The notes below the pieces were generated by a model. It was not told where the DNA came from. It saw only the letters and a list, made by a program, of their open reading frames with translations, and made no database searches. The position numbers and the translations under genes are program-made. 46,543 bases of DNA from Winogradskyella sp. GTDB taxonomy: Bacteria > Bacteroidota > Bacteroidia > Flavobacteriales > Flavobacteriaceae. Where the stretch lies: positions 1 to 46,543 of the forward strand of contig JABDKL010000073.1 in the NCBI GenBank assembly GCA_013002225.1, read 5' to 3'. Of the stretch, positions 18,495-27,167 are shown piece by piece (positions within the stretch are counted from its first letter, which is position 1; the number at the start of each line of letters is the position of its first letter).

Positions 18495-19577
18495 CTAACC
18501 TATTACTGCTTTTACCGTTTTTTTACGTTGTATTTTCCCTGTATTAGTTTCAGGAAATTTTTCTATTGTATAAATTTTCTTTGGGATTTCGAATTTATCC
18601 AATGCCTTTAATTGATTGATTTTGTTTAAAATAGCTTCTGTTGAATCAGATGGATTTTCGAGAATTAAAATTAATTTTTCACCCAACGCTATATCTGGCT
18701 CACTAGCTAAAATAAAACGTGTAGCAATTGTAGCTTGAAGTTTCTCCTCAATTTGTTCAGGAAATAACTTTACTCCACCTGAGTTAACGACGTTATCATA
18801 TCGTCCGATTAGTTTAAAACTTGTTTCCGACTTTAAATCAACCATGTCATTTGTTACTAAGGCATCCTTAACTAATTTCGGTGCATGGATAATTAAACAG
18901 CCTCTCTCATCTTGCTGAAATGTAACATTTGGTAATGCATTAAAATATGGTTGTCCTGGGTTGGCAACAGACGCTAATTGCCTTACTGCAACATGAGTTA
19001 GTGTTTCTGTCATTCCATAAGTCTCGAAAAACCGTGATTTAGAATGTTTAATTTTTTCGCATAAAAGTTTAGTTATTATTGATCCACCTACAATAATAGT
19101 TTTGATATTATGAGTATAATTAACCGTGTGCTTTAATTGTAATGGTACCATCGCACAAAAGTCATAAGATTTTTCATAATCAAAAATGGGCTGTGCACTT
19201 GGCTCAACAAAATCTAATTCTAATCCTAAAACTAAAGCACGTACAAACATCATTTTACCAGCAATATAATAGCTAGGTAAACAATGTAAAGCAGAATCTC
19301 CTGGTCTTAAACCAAAGAAATCTCCTGTTGCAATGGCAGAATTTACCATAGCTTGTTTTTTTAGTTTTATGGTCTTTGGAATGCCAGTAGAACCAGAAGT
19401 GTTTACAAATAAATAGTCTTTATCGCTTAACCAGTCGATTAAAAAATTACCAGTTGCTTTTTCGTAAACTTCGCCTTCTTTTATCAGGCTATATGCAACT
19501 TCTTTTAGGTCTTCAAAATTAAAATGAAGCCCATTAAACTTAAAGCGGTTATGAACCTTATTGTAAGTTGGTGTCAT
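18495..19577 (-). CDS. menE: o-Succinylbenzoate-CoA ligase
   Basis: A 360-residue adenylate-forming enzyme that activates o-succinylbenzoate to its CoA thioester in menaquinone synthesis. Motifs: the ATP P-loop NTSGSTGIPKTIKLKK (SGSTG at 61-65), FFETYGMTET, the A8 hinge LIGRYDNVVNSGGVKLFPEQ, and catalytic Lys348 in ETNTGKIQRKK near the C-terminus. It is shorter than the ~450-residue proteobacterial enzyme, usual in Bacteroidota. The neighbouring menC (supplier of its substrate) is separated only by the CPBP gene; the whole run menE-CPBP-menC-DUF2490 has 1-3-base spacers and reads as one operon ending here. Confidence 0.93.
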   Translation of the reverse strand: MTPTYNKVHNRFKFNGLHFNFEDLKEVAYSLIKEGEVYEKATGNFLIDWLSDKDYLFVNTSGSTGIPKTIKLKKQAMVNSAIATGDFFGLRPGDSALHCLPSYYIAGKMMFVRALVLGLELDFVEPSAQPIFDYEKSYDFCAMVPLQLKHTVNYTHNIKTIIVGGSIITKLLCEKIKHSKSRFFETYGMTETLTHVAVRQLASVANPGQPYFNALPNVTFQQDERGCLIIHAPKLVKDALVTNDMVDLKSETSFKLIGRYDNVVNSGGVKLFPEQIEEKLQATIATRFILASEPDIALGEKLILILENPSDSTEAILNKINQLKALDKFEIPKKIYTIEKFPETNTGKIQRKKTVKAVIG

Positions 19578-19580
19578 GGC

Positions 19581-20516
19581 TTAATGTATAATCTTATAAT
19601 CTTCTTCTCCTGGTTCTTCGACCCTACCCAATAATCGTTCTTTCCAATTAGACCATTTATAGCGCTTAGACAATATGAAAAGCATGCCAGGGTATACGAT
19701 CAATACAGGTATTATTATTTCTGCAATTGCACTTACTCCAGGTTCTGCTGTATTTTTAAAAATTGCATCTGTTTGTAAGGCTGTCCAATCTGCTGTAATT
19801 AAAAGTGAAGCCAGTAAATTATTACCTAAGTGAAATCCTAGAGCTAATTCCAGTCCATCGTCCATTAAAGTCATTATTCCCAATAAAAGCCCTGTACCAA
19901 TATAAAAGATCATCATTTTCCAAAAACCAATTGCAGCGATTTCCGGATTCGCACTATGTGCAATACCAAATAAAACAGAAGTGAAAATTAAAGGGAACCA
20001 TTTATTCTTTACAATGACGCCTATATGCTGCATCAAATAACCTCTAAAGAGATATTCTTCTAAACCAATCTGAAACGGAAATAAAATAATGCTTATTAAA
20101 AATAGCAAAGCGAATTTACCTGCGTTAAATTGAAAAACTATATTAGTCGAATCTAACATATACCCAATAAAAAAAGTTACAAGGGTAAATATTGCAACCA
20201 TCATAAAGGAAAATAGAACGCGTCCAAAATCTACCTTAGACCGAGTGGTTGTTAATGATAAAATGCTTCTTTGATGCACATACTTTACCATTAGAAATAG
20301 CAACCCTAACAAAACAGCAAATGGTGCTAAATTTAATACTAATGATAAATTTGCAGGCCAAGTTTTCATCATATCATATGCTGCATCAAGGTCTGCAGGA
20401 TCTGCAACTAAAAAGTATACAAAATTTAAGAAGAAGATACCTCCAACCAAAGCTGTAGTTAATAAAACCATCCAGATATCACGCTGACCTTTGTAGGCTT
20501 GTTGTATATAATTCAT
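19581..20516 (-). CDS. CPBP-family intramembrane glutamic protease
   Basis: A 311-residue integral membrane protein with about eight hydrophobic segments. The three motifs of the CAAX protease/bacteriocin-processing (Rce1-like) family are intact: Glu153-Glu154 with Arg158 in EEYLFRGYL, FGIAHSAN at 183-190, and His229/Asn232 in GFHLGNN. These position the catalytic water in Rce1-type enzymes. Substrate unknown. It lies between menC and menE with spacers of 2-3 bases, so it is co-expressed with menaquinone genes; a role there is not established. Confidence 0.9.
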   Translation of the reverse strand: MNYIQQAYKGQRDIWMVLLTTALVGGIFFLNFVYFLVADPADLDAAYDMMKTWPANLSLVLNLAPFAVLLGLLFLMVKYVHQRSILSLTTTRSKVDFGRVLFSFMMVAIFTLVTFFIGYMLDSTNIVFQFNAGKFALLFLISIILFPFQIGLEEYLFRGYLMQHIGVIVKNKWFPLIFTSVLFGIAHSANPEIAAIGFWKMMIFYIGTGLLLGIMTLMDDGLELALGFHLGNNLLASLLITADWTALQTDAIFKNTAEPGVSAIAEIIIPVLIVYPGMLFILSKRYKWSNWKERLLGRVEEPGEEDYKIIH

Positions 20517-20518
20517 AT

Positions 20519-21556
20519 TTATAAATTAAAATTCCATTTTTTATTAATATTGTATTGCAAAGTACCATTTTTTACAGTTAATGGCGAATCAAAATTATTT
20601 GTAAATAAGCCTCCCGTTCCTAGACCCTGAGACATCAGATTCTTTAATGTATAAGTCCATTGCGCTATTGCATTTAAACCTACATTACTTTCTAATGCGC
20701 TTGTAATCCACCAATTAACCTCATTTTGTTCAGCAATATCAATCCACTGCTCACTTCCCTTAAAACCACCAACCAAACTAGGTTTTAAAATTATGTATTG
20801 TGGCTTTATAAAGCTTAATAGCTTTTGCTTTTCCGGTAAGGAAAACACTCCTATCAACTCCTCATCTAAAGCAATAGGCAATGGTGAAACTTCACACAAG
20901 TGCGCCAAGCATTCTTCTTGTTTAGGTTTTATGGGCTGTTCAATAGAATGGATTTCGTGGTCAGATAGTTGCTTTAACTTTTCTAAAGCAGTTTCTGGAT
21001 CAAAGGCGCCATTAGCATCTACACGTAGTTCTATATCTGAAACCGAAAATTCCTTTCTTATAGACCTTAGAATACTCAATTCCGTTTTAAAATCTATGGC
21101 ACCAATTTTTAACTTAATACAATCAAATCCAGCTTCAATTTTTTCATGTATTTGTGAACGCATAAACGTCTCGCTTCCCATCCAAACTAATCCATTTATT
21201 GAAATATTATCCTTTCCCCTTGTAAAGGCTGAAGGAAATAGCAAAAATTTATCTTGATGTTCTAACGATTTAAATGCGGTTTCGAGACCGAACTGGATAC
21301 TTGGCCATTCTATCAATTCTACAAGAAGGTTCTTTAAACCGAGATGAATATGATTACAAACCCATTTTAATTTTTCTTCATAGTTTGGTCGGTCATCTAT
21401 AGACAATCCTCTTAGAATACCACATTCACCTATTCCCCTACTCCCAGAATCATCAATAATGATAAACCAAGTTTCTTTTGTGGTCATTACTCCACGTGAT
21501 GTACCACTCGGTCGTTTAAAATCTAAAATGTATTTATAATAATTGGCTTTGATCAT
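20519..21556 (-). CDS. menC: o-Succinylbenzoate synthase
   Basis: A 345-residue enolase-superfamily enzyme that dehydrates SHCHC to o-succinylbenzoate. Catalytic pieces: the K-x-K of CIKLKIG (Lys148, Lys150), metal ligands Asp180 (RVDANGAF), Glu206 (SIEQP) and Asp231 (ALDEE), and Lys258 in YIILKPSLVGG. Dipeptide epimerases share this scaffold, but the position between menE and other men genes settles the call. Its ATG lies one base after the DUF2490 stop, so expression is coupled. Confidence 0.93.
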   Translation of the reverse strand: MIKANYYKYILDFKRPSGTSRGVMTTKETWFIIIDDSGSRGIGECGILRGLSIDDRPNYEEKLKWVCNHIHLGLKNLLVELIEWPSIQFGLETAFKSLEHQDKFLLFPSAFTRGKDNISINGLVWMGSETFMRSQIHEKIEAGFDCIKLKIGAIDFKTELSILRSIRKEFSVSDIELRVDANGAFDPETALEKLKQLSDHEIHSIEQPIKPKQEECLAHLCEVSPLPIALDEELIGVFSLPEKQKLLSFIKPQYIILKPSLVGGFKGSEQWIDIAEQNEVNWWITSALESNVGLNAIAQWTYTLKNLMSQGLGTGGLFTNNFDSPLTVKNGTLQYNINKKWNFNL

Positions 21557-21557
21557 C

Positions 21558-22247
21558 CTAAATAGAGTGATGCATACTAAATTGAAGTTGGCCTTTACCC
21601 CAATTCACAGTCTTCTGATTCATCCAGCCAAACTGAAAACGAATTTTAGGGCTTAATACATACCCCAAACCTAAATAGGTTCTGTTTCTATCAAATATTT
21701 GAACCGTTCTGCCATCACCAATATCAGTACCACCATTTATAAACAATTCATTATATAGTGCAGCATAGACAGCTTTTGGAGTTAATTCCGTACTGTTTAA
21801 AGGAATGTTTAGAAATAAGTTGTATCGATATCGCGTTCTAAAATCTTGATTTTCTACAAATCGCTGCTCATATCTAAAACGATGCGTAAAATAGAATCGA
21901 TTTCCTAATTTTTGAGGTACTAATGCCTCTTGATAAATACGACTTTCTGATGAAGTAGCATCACTAGCTCCATACTGTCCTGTAGTTACATTACCATATC
22001 CTAAGGTAAATTTAACACCTGCATTTTTAGGAGAATACGTAAAACCAGAACGCAATAATAATTGTTCCATATCTCCTAATCCCTGCCAATCCCTGTATTG
22101 AAAATCGCCTTGTACTCCCCATTGACTGTCTTTAAATTGATGGCTATAAAAATACATATACCATGCGCCTGTTTGGGACTCATCCACTTGGGAGAACACA
22201 AAGTTAAAACTAATTAAAAAAAGCAGGCTGAATAATTTTATTCTCAT
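21558..22247 (-). CDS. DUF2490 family outer-membrane beta-barrel protein
   Basis: 229 residues with a signal peptide (MRIKLFSLLFLISFNFVFSQ) and alternating aromatic/polar strands typical of a small outer-membrane barrel (WYMYFYSHQFKDSQWG, FRYEQRF, RTRYRYNLFLNIPL, IRFQFGWMNQKTVNWG). The family is uncharacterised. It heads the menC-CPBP-menE operon; no role in quinone synthesis is known, and linkage may simply be transcriptional convenience. Confidence 0.85.
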   Translation of the reverse strand: MRIKLFSLLFLISFNFVFSQVDESQTGAWYMYFYSHQFKDSQWGVQGDFQYRDWQGLGDMEQLLLRSGFTYSPKNAGVKFTLGYGNVTTGQYGASDATSSESRIYQEALVPQKLGNRFYFTHRFRYEQRFVENQDFRTRYRYNLFLNIPLNSTELTPKAVYAALYNELFINGGTDIGDGRTVQIFDRNRTYLGLGYVLSPKIRFQFGWMNQKTVNWGKGQLQFSMHHSI

Positions 22248-22345
22248 AATTTAATTTTTCTTAATTCAATCAGTAAAAATACACAACTGTCTTTTTTTTG
22301 ACGACTGTTTGTTTTAAAAAATACTTATTTTTATGGAAAATTGAA

Positions 22346-23236
22346 ATGCTTAATTTTCCTAATATAATACTCTATGCGATCCCCTTTTTTATTTTGGCAA
22401 TGATTCTGGAGTTATATATTACTACAAAACAGAAAATAAAATCTTATGAGACTAAAGATGCTTTTTCTTCCATAACAATGGGCCTAGGAAATGTTATTCT
22501 AGGTTTTGCGAGTAAAGCTTTAATATTACTTTTTTTCTTTTGGATTTACGATAATTTCCGGTTGATTACAATTCCTGTAGCATGGTGGTCCTTTGTATTG
22601 CTTTTCTTTGCAGATGACTTGTCCTATTACTGGTTTCATCGAATATCTCATGAGTGCAGGCTCTTTTGGGCATCACATGTGGTACATCATTCATCTCAAC
22701 ACTATAACTTAAGTACGGCACTTAGACAGACATGGTCTGGAGGTTTTTATACATTTATATTTTGGTTGTGGCTACCCCTTTTAGGTTTTCATCCTGCAAT
22801 GATACTTCTGCAAATGTCTATTAGCTTACTTTACCAATTCTGGATACATACAGAGACGATTGATAAAATGCCCATTTGGTTCGAAACCATTTTTAATACA
22901 CCTTCTCATCATAGGGTGCATCATGGAAGCAATCCACTTTATTTAGACAGAAATCATGCAGGTATTTTAATTATCTGGGATCGCTTATTTGGGACATTTC
23001 AGCCAGAATTAAAGGAAGAGAAAGTTAAATACGGGCTGGTTACTAATATTAAAACCTATAATCCTATTAAAATTGCATTTATAGAATGGTGGCATATGCT
23101 CAAAGATTCATCTAAAAACAATATATCTTTGAAGAATAGAATTTTTTACTTTTTTAAACCACCAGGCTGGAAACATGACGGAACTGGCAAAATTTCTAAG
23201 AACCTTAGAAATGAATGGCTTGAAGAAAAACACTGA
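22346..23236 (+). CDS. Sterol desaturase / fatty acid hydroxylase family protein
   Basis: 296 residues from the ATG at 22346; the frame extends upstream to a TTG (22298), but the added stretch is not family-like. A membrane di-iron enzyme: several hydrophobic spans carry the three histidine boxes, HRISHE (98-103), HVVHHSSQHYN (111-121) and HRVHHGSNPLYLDRNH further on. Such enzymes hydroxylate or desaturate lipids (ceramides, carotenoids, alkylglycerols); the substrate is unknown. It is the only gene on the plus strand within the menaquinone block, and ends three bases before the convergent UPF0173 gene. Confidence 0.88.
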   Translation: MLNFPNIILYAIPFFILAMILELYITTKQKIKSYETKDAFSSITMGLGNVILGFASKALILLFFFWIYDNFRLITIPVAWWSFVLLFFADDLSYYWFHRISHECRLFWASHVVHHSSQHYNLSTALRQTWSGGFYTFIFWLWLPLLGFHPAMILLQMSISLLYQFWIHTETIDKMPIWFETIFNTPSHHRVHHGSNPLYLDRNHAGILIIWDRLFGTFQPELKEEKVKYGLVTNIKTYNPIKIAFIEWWHMLKDSSKNNISLKNRIFYFFKPPGWKHDGTGKISKNLRNEWLEEKH

Positions 23237-23239
23237 CAA

Positions 23240-23917
23240 TTAAAGTTCTACACTTTCTCCAATTTCTAACAACATTAAATCTTTGTTTTTATCAAAAAAT
23301 CTGCGTTTGGCATCTTCATGATCAATCTCTATATATCCAAATGTATCGTAGTGGTATCCCAAAATTTTATCGCATTCTATAAAATCACTTGCAATAATCG
23401 CATCGTCGATGCCCATGGTAAAATTATCACCTATTGGTAAAATCGCCAAATCAAGTTTTGTTTGCATTGGAATAAGTTTCATATCCATAGTCAATGCGGT
23501 GTCTCCAGCTATATAAATATTTTTATGTTCACTTTCTATAATAAAACCACCTGGTTGTCCACCATATTTACCATCTTCAAAAGCGGAGGTGTGTATTGCA
23601 TTTACATATTTAACCTTACCAAATTCAAAATCCCAAGAACCTCCATGATTCATTGGATGGCCTTCAAATCCTAAGTTTTGATAGTGCATCACAATTTCAT
23701 AATTAGATACAATAACTGTCTTAGTTCGTTTTGCTATAGCCTCAACATCGAGCGTATGGTCTTGATGAGCGTGTGTAACTAAAATGTAATCTGCTTTAAT
23801 ATCATTAATGTCTATTGCACTTGCCTTGTCATTTCCAGTAATAAATGGATCTACAATTATATGGATATCTTTTATTTGTATACCTAGGCAGGCATGGCCG
23901 TAAAAAGTAATTTTCAT
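23240..23917 (-). CDS. UPF0173 metal-dependent hydrolase (metallo-beta-lactamase fold)
   Basis: 225 residues. Metallo-beta-lactamase fold with the metal ligands His49, His51, Asp53 and His54 in VTHAHQDHTLD, a further His (MNHGGSWDF region), Asp in IAGDTAL, and a late His (GYHYDTFG). N-terminus MKITFYGHACLGIQ is the UPF0173/YtkL signature. Family function is not firmly known. It lies 33 bases downstream of menA on the same strand, so is likely the distal gene of the menB-menA transcript. Confidence 0.9.
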   Translation of the reverse strand: MKITFYGHACLGIQIKDIHIIVDPFITGNDKASAIDINDIKADYILVTHAHQDHTLDVEAIAKRTKTVIVSNYEIVMHYQNLGFEGHPMNHGGSWDFEFGKVKYVNAIHTSAFEDGKYGGQPGGFIIESEHKNIYIAGDTALTMDMKLIPMQTKLDLAILPIGDNFTMGIDDAIIASDFIECDKILGYHYDTFGYIEIDHEDAKRRFFDKNKDLMLLEIGESVEL

Positions 23918-23950
23918 ATTATATGGTTTAAGAATAATCGCTCCTTAAAT

Positions 23951-24856
23951 TTAATATAAAATGTAACCAATACCTAAAAGTACGGCGAATAGAAAAGTCG
24001 ACAGCGCTAATATTTTTAATTGTCCATCATAATCTTTAGGAGTTTCCGCAGATTTCACCTTTAGCAAGTGAATTGATAAAGGGATATAGGCTATTAAATA
24101 CAATAAATTATAAACCGACACATAGAATAATATTGAAAAAATGATAGCGATTAACATGGCTCCTAAGATTAAACCAAAATGGTAAGTTTTCGCACCTTTA
24201 ATGCCCAATTTTACGGCCATAGTAATTTTCCCAACATTAGCATCAGAATTAAGATCTCTCATATTATTGAGATTTAAAACACCAACACTTAATAATCCCA
24301 ATGCGATAGCAGGTAGAATAGTTACTGTATCTATTGTATGCATATTGAGTAAATAACTTCCCATAGTGCTAACTAAACCAAAGAAAACAAAAACAAAAAT
24401 ATCTCCAAGTGCTCTATAACCATATGGAGAATCACCCATTGTATAATTAAGTGCTGCATAGACGGAAATACCGCCTAGAAACACGAACAATAATAAGAAT
24501 AAAAAATTAGTAGGGCCAAACGCAGCCCAAATCAATGAAAGGGTAAAAATAATTACCAGAATCACATTAAATTTTATGGCATCAAACATTTCGTCTGGTG
24601 TAATATCACCACTTTGGATAGCTCTTTGTGGTCCTACACGATCTTCATTATCTGTACCTCTTATGCCATCGCCATAGTCGTTTGCGAGATTTGACAGTAT
24701 TTGTAAGCTTACCGTTGTTAATATCGCCAATACTAATACCCAAGCACTAAAACTACCGTTATAATATGCAAAACAGGTTCCTAAAATAATACCTGAAACA
24801 GATAGAGGTAAAGTTCTAAGTCGCATGGCGCGCAACCATGGTTTAATTTTTCTCAT
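23951..24856 (-). CDS. menA: 1,4-Dihydroxy-2-naphthoate polyprenyltransferase
   Basis: A 301-residue UbiA-family membrane enzyme that prenylates DHNA to demethylmenaquinone. Two Asp-rich motifs bind the prenyl diphosphate: NLANDYGDGIRGTDNEDR (57-74) and NMRDLNSDANVGK around residue 200. Eight to nine hydrophobic helices. The start at 24856 gives the basic N-terminus MRKIKPWLRAMRLRTLP typical of the family. 15 bases separate it from menB upstream. Confidence 0.95.
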   Translation of the reverse strand: MRKIKPWLRAMRLRTLPLSVSGIILGTCFAYYNGSFSAWVLVLAILTTVSLQILSNLANDYGDGIRGTDNEDRVGPQRAIQSGDITPDEMFDAIKFNVILVIIFTLSLIWAAFGPTNFLFLLLFVFLGGISVYAALNYTMGDSPYGYRALGDIFVFVFFGLVSTMGSYLLNMHTIDTVTILPAIALGLLSVGVLNLNNMRDLNSDANVGKITMAVKLGIKGAKTYHFGLILGAMLIAIIFSILFYVSVYNLLYLIAYIPLSIHLLKVKSAETPKDYDGQLKILALSTFLFAVLLGIGYILY

Positions 24857-24871
24857 TGAGACGTAATACTA

Positions 24872-25711
24872 TTATGGAATCCATTTTTTAGGAAAATTTG
24901 GTTTCCTTTTTTCTAAAAAAGCATCTCGTCCTTCCTTGGCTTCATCTGTCATATATGCTAAACGTGTGGCTTCACCAGCAAATACCTGTTGCCCAACCAT
25001 TCCGTCGTCAGTAAGATTCATAGCAAATTTTAGCATTTTTATAGAGGTTGGTGATTTTGCTAAAATTTCCTGGGCCCATTCGTAAGCTGTAGCTTCTAAT
25101 TCGTTATGAGAAATTACCGCATTAACCATGCCCATTTCATAAGCCTCCTGTGCTGAATAGTTTCTACCCAAAAAGAAAATCTCTCTGGCCTTTTTTTGTC
25201 CTACCATTTTTGCTAGATAGGCTGATCCGTAACCACCATCAAAACTAGTAACATCCGCATCTGTTTGCTTAAAAATAGCATGCTCTTTACTAGCCAAGGT
25301 TAAGTCACAAACAACATGTAAACTATGACCACCACCTACTGCCCATCCTGGGACCACTGCGATTACAGCTTTTGGCATGAAACGGATTAGACGCTGAACT
25401 TCTAGAATATTTAAACGATGATAACCATCATCTCCAACATAACCTTGATGCCCTCGTGCTTTTTGATCGCCCCCAGAGCAAAAACTCCAAACACCATCTT
25501 TAGTAGAAGGTCCCTCGGCACTTAATAGTACAACACCAATATTTACGTCTTCACCTGCATCATAAAAAGCATCGTAAAGCTCTGAAGTTGTTTTTGGTCT
25601 AAAGGCATTTCTAACATCAGGACGGTTAAAAGCAATCCTGGCAACACCATTGCATTTATGATAAGTTATATCTTCATAAGACTTGGCTATTTTCCAATCT
25701 ATATGACTCAT
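24872..25711 (-). CDS. menB: 1,4-Dihydroxy-2-naphthoyl-CoA synthase
   Basis: A 279-residue crotonase-fold enzyme that cyclises OSB-CoA to DHNA-CoA. Oxyanion-hole and active-site segments: FCSGGDQ (78-84), PGWAVGGGHSLHVV (121-134), SFDGGYGS (156-163). At the position of the E. coli bicarbonate-binding Gly156 this protein has Asp151 (KQTDADV), which by family knowledge marks the bicarbonate-independent type II MenB. A good promoter sits just upstream. First gene of the menB-menA-UPF0173 unit. Confidence 0.96.
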   Translation of the reverse strand: MSHIDWKIAKSYEDITYHKCNGVARIAFNRPDVRNAFRPKTTSELYDAFYDAGEDVNIGVVLLSAEGPSTKDGVWSFCSGGDQKARGHQGYVGDDGYHRLNILEVQRLIRFMPKAVIAVVPGWAVGGGHSLHVVCDLTLASKEHAIFKQTDADVTSFDGGYGSAYLAKMVGQKKAREIFFLGRNYSAQEAYEMGMVNAVISHNELEATAYEWAQEILAKSPTSIKMLKFAMNLTDDGMVGQQVFAGEATRLAYMTDEAKEGRDAFLEKRKPNFPKKWIP

Positions 25712-25731
25712 TTTTATTCTGATTTTGAAAG

Positions 25732-25763
25732 CAAAAATAAGGAATTAAAAATCGCTATTGCAA
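25732..25763 (-). promoter_or_regulatory. Promoter of the menB-menA unit
   Basis: Read on the minus strand: TTG (25763-25761), 21-base spacer, TATTTTTG (25739-25732), 20 bases before the menB ATG. Both elements match the Bacteroidota consensus. Confidence 0.5.
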
Positions 25764-25782
25764 TTCATTGAAACCTATAGAT

Positions 25783-26613
25783 TTAAATTAGTGTGATACC
25801 CTTTTCATCTATGGTTATTAATCGCTCTTTATACAAGGAGCCTATTGCTTTTTTAAAACTTTTCTTACTCATTTGTAACTGCTCTTTTATCTCCTCTGGG
25901 CTAGACTTATCTTGTAAAGGAATAAAACCACTATTGTCCTTAAGTTCATTAAGGATATATTCCGCATTGGGCTCAATATTTCTGTACCCTATTTGATTCA
26001 GAGATATGTCGAGTTTATTATCGTGACGAACTTTTTTAACAATTCCTTTTAAGCGATCTCCGACGCTGATATCTTTATAAATATCATCCTTAAAAATAAG
26101 GCCTGTGTGTGTTTTATTTACAATAACATTCATCCCAATTTCTGAAGGATGAGACACTATCAAATCGACCTCATCAAACTGACTGACCGTTAATTCTTTA
26201 TTATCTAGAAAACGGTTGGTTTTACTGGAAGCCACTAGTCGTTCTGACTCCTCATCTAAATAACAATGCACTAAATACCATCCGCCTGTTTTCATTTTAA
26301 AAGCTTGCTCTTTGAATGGACAGAATAACTCTTTGACCAACCCCCAATCTAAGAATGCCCCAAATTTAGTGACCTGATTACATCGTAGCAAAGCAAAATC
26401 ACCCCTTTTAATGTATGGTGAATCAGTGGTTGCAACCGGCCGTTCTTCATTATCTAAATATACAAACACCTCTATATTTTCACCAATTTCAAACTCTTCG
26501 GGTACGTAACGATTTGGCAACAAAACTTCACCATCTTCTCCATCTCCTAAAAACAAGCCTGGTTCTGTATCTCTTAGAATTTCGAGTGTATTATATTCGC
26601 CTAATTTTATCAT
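25783..26613 (-). CDS. CvfB-like S1 RNA-binding protein
   Basis: 276 residues: tandem S1/OB domains (LGEYNTLEILRDTEPGLFLG; GDFALLRCNQVTKFGAFLDWG; SEIGMNVIVNKTHTGLIF with VGDRLKGIVKKVR) and a C-terminal winged helix (KEQLQMSKKSFKKAIGSLYKE). This is the CvfB/YitL architecture, an RNA-binding regulator in Firmicutes and widely conserved in Bacteroidota with unproved function. It lies between menB and DUF2853 on the same strand, after a DUF2853 terminator, so it probably has its own promoter. Confidence 0.9.
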   Translation of the reverse strand: MIKLGEYNTLEILRDTEPGLFLGDGEDGEVLLPNRYVPEEFEIGENIEVFVYLDNEERPVATTDSPYIKRGDFALLRCNQVTKFGAFLDWGLVKELFCPFKEQAFKMKTGGWYLVHCYLDEESERLVASSKTNRFLDNKELTVSQFDEVDLIVSHPSEIGMNVIVNKTHTGLIFKDDIYKDISVGDRLKGIVKKVRHDNKLDISLNQIGYRNIEPNAEYILNELKDNSGFIPLQDKSSPEEIKEQLQMSKKSFKKAIGSLYKERLITIDEKGITLI

Positions 26614-26680
26614 GATACAAAGGTATTGATATTTTAATGAGATTTATATACTTATTAAGAAGATACTTAAGTCCTGGGTA

Positions 26681-26712
26681 TAAAAAAAGCGTCATAATAA
26701 AATTATAACGCT
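26681..26712 (-). terminator. Intrinsic terminator of the DUF2853 gene
   Basis: Hairpin with an 11-position stem (one C/A mismatch; AGCGT and ACGCT ends) at 26688-26712, followed on the minus strand by a seven-T run. It separates DUF2853 from cvfB. Confidence 0.7.
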
Positions 26713-26733
26713 ATATAAAAAGGCAATTACATT

Positions 26734-27075
26734 TTATTTGTATACAGAACCTTTATTAAAATGAGTACATAGTAAATAATAAACTACTGCTCTATATTTA
26801 TTTCTGTTAGATTGCCCATAGGTATCCATTACAGAAGTAATAGCTTTATCTAGTTCTGCACTGTCTTTTAGCCCTAATTTTTTAATCAAATAATTGTTCT
26901 TTACTGTGGCTAATTCTTTCTCGTCAGAACCAGATACTGTAGAAGAATCTGCATTATAAATTGATGGCCCTAATCCTATTGTAACTTTAGTTAATAGATC
27001 CATATCTGGTTTTACACCACATTTGTCTTTTAAGTCTGCCGCATACTTTGCAATTAACTCGTCTCTTTTGCTCAT
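26734..27075 (-). CDS. DUF2853 family protein
   Basis: 113 residues, soluble, largely helical: MSKRDELIAKYAADLKDKCG at the start and NRNKYRAVVYYLLCTHFNKG near the end. The family is small, uncharacterised and found in Bacteroidota and Proteobacteria. No catalytic motif or export signal. It is bounded downstream by its own terminator and upstream by a 92-base AT-rich gap after menD, so linkage to the men genes is positional. Confidence 0.85.
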   Translation of the reverse strand: MSKRDELIAKYAADLKDKCGVKPDMDLLTKVTIGLGPSIYNADSSTVSGSDEKELATVKNNYLIKKLGLKDSAELDKAITSVMDTYGQSNRNKYRAVVYYLLCTHFNKGSVYK

Positions 27076-27167
27076 TGTATTTTTATTTTAGATTAAAATT
27101 TTCACCTTTAAAGATAAGTATTTTTAAGACACTTAAAAAAGTGAAAGGTCACATCTTAACAATAATT

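Noticed and set aside
20793-21257. 154-codon open frame opposite menC
   Set aside because: Shadow of the conserved menC enolase domain; no promoter, start context or protein-like features.
22298-22345. TTG-initiated 16-residue extension of the sterol desaturase-family protein
   Set aside because: The extension is not family-like and an ATG at 22346 gives a normal N-terminus.
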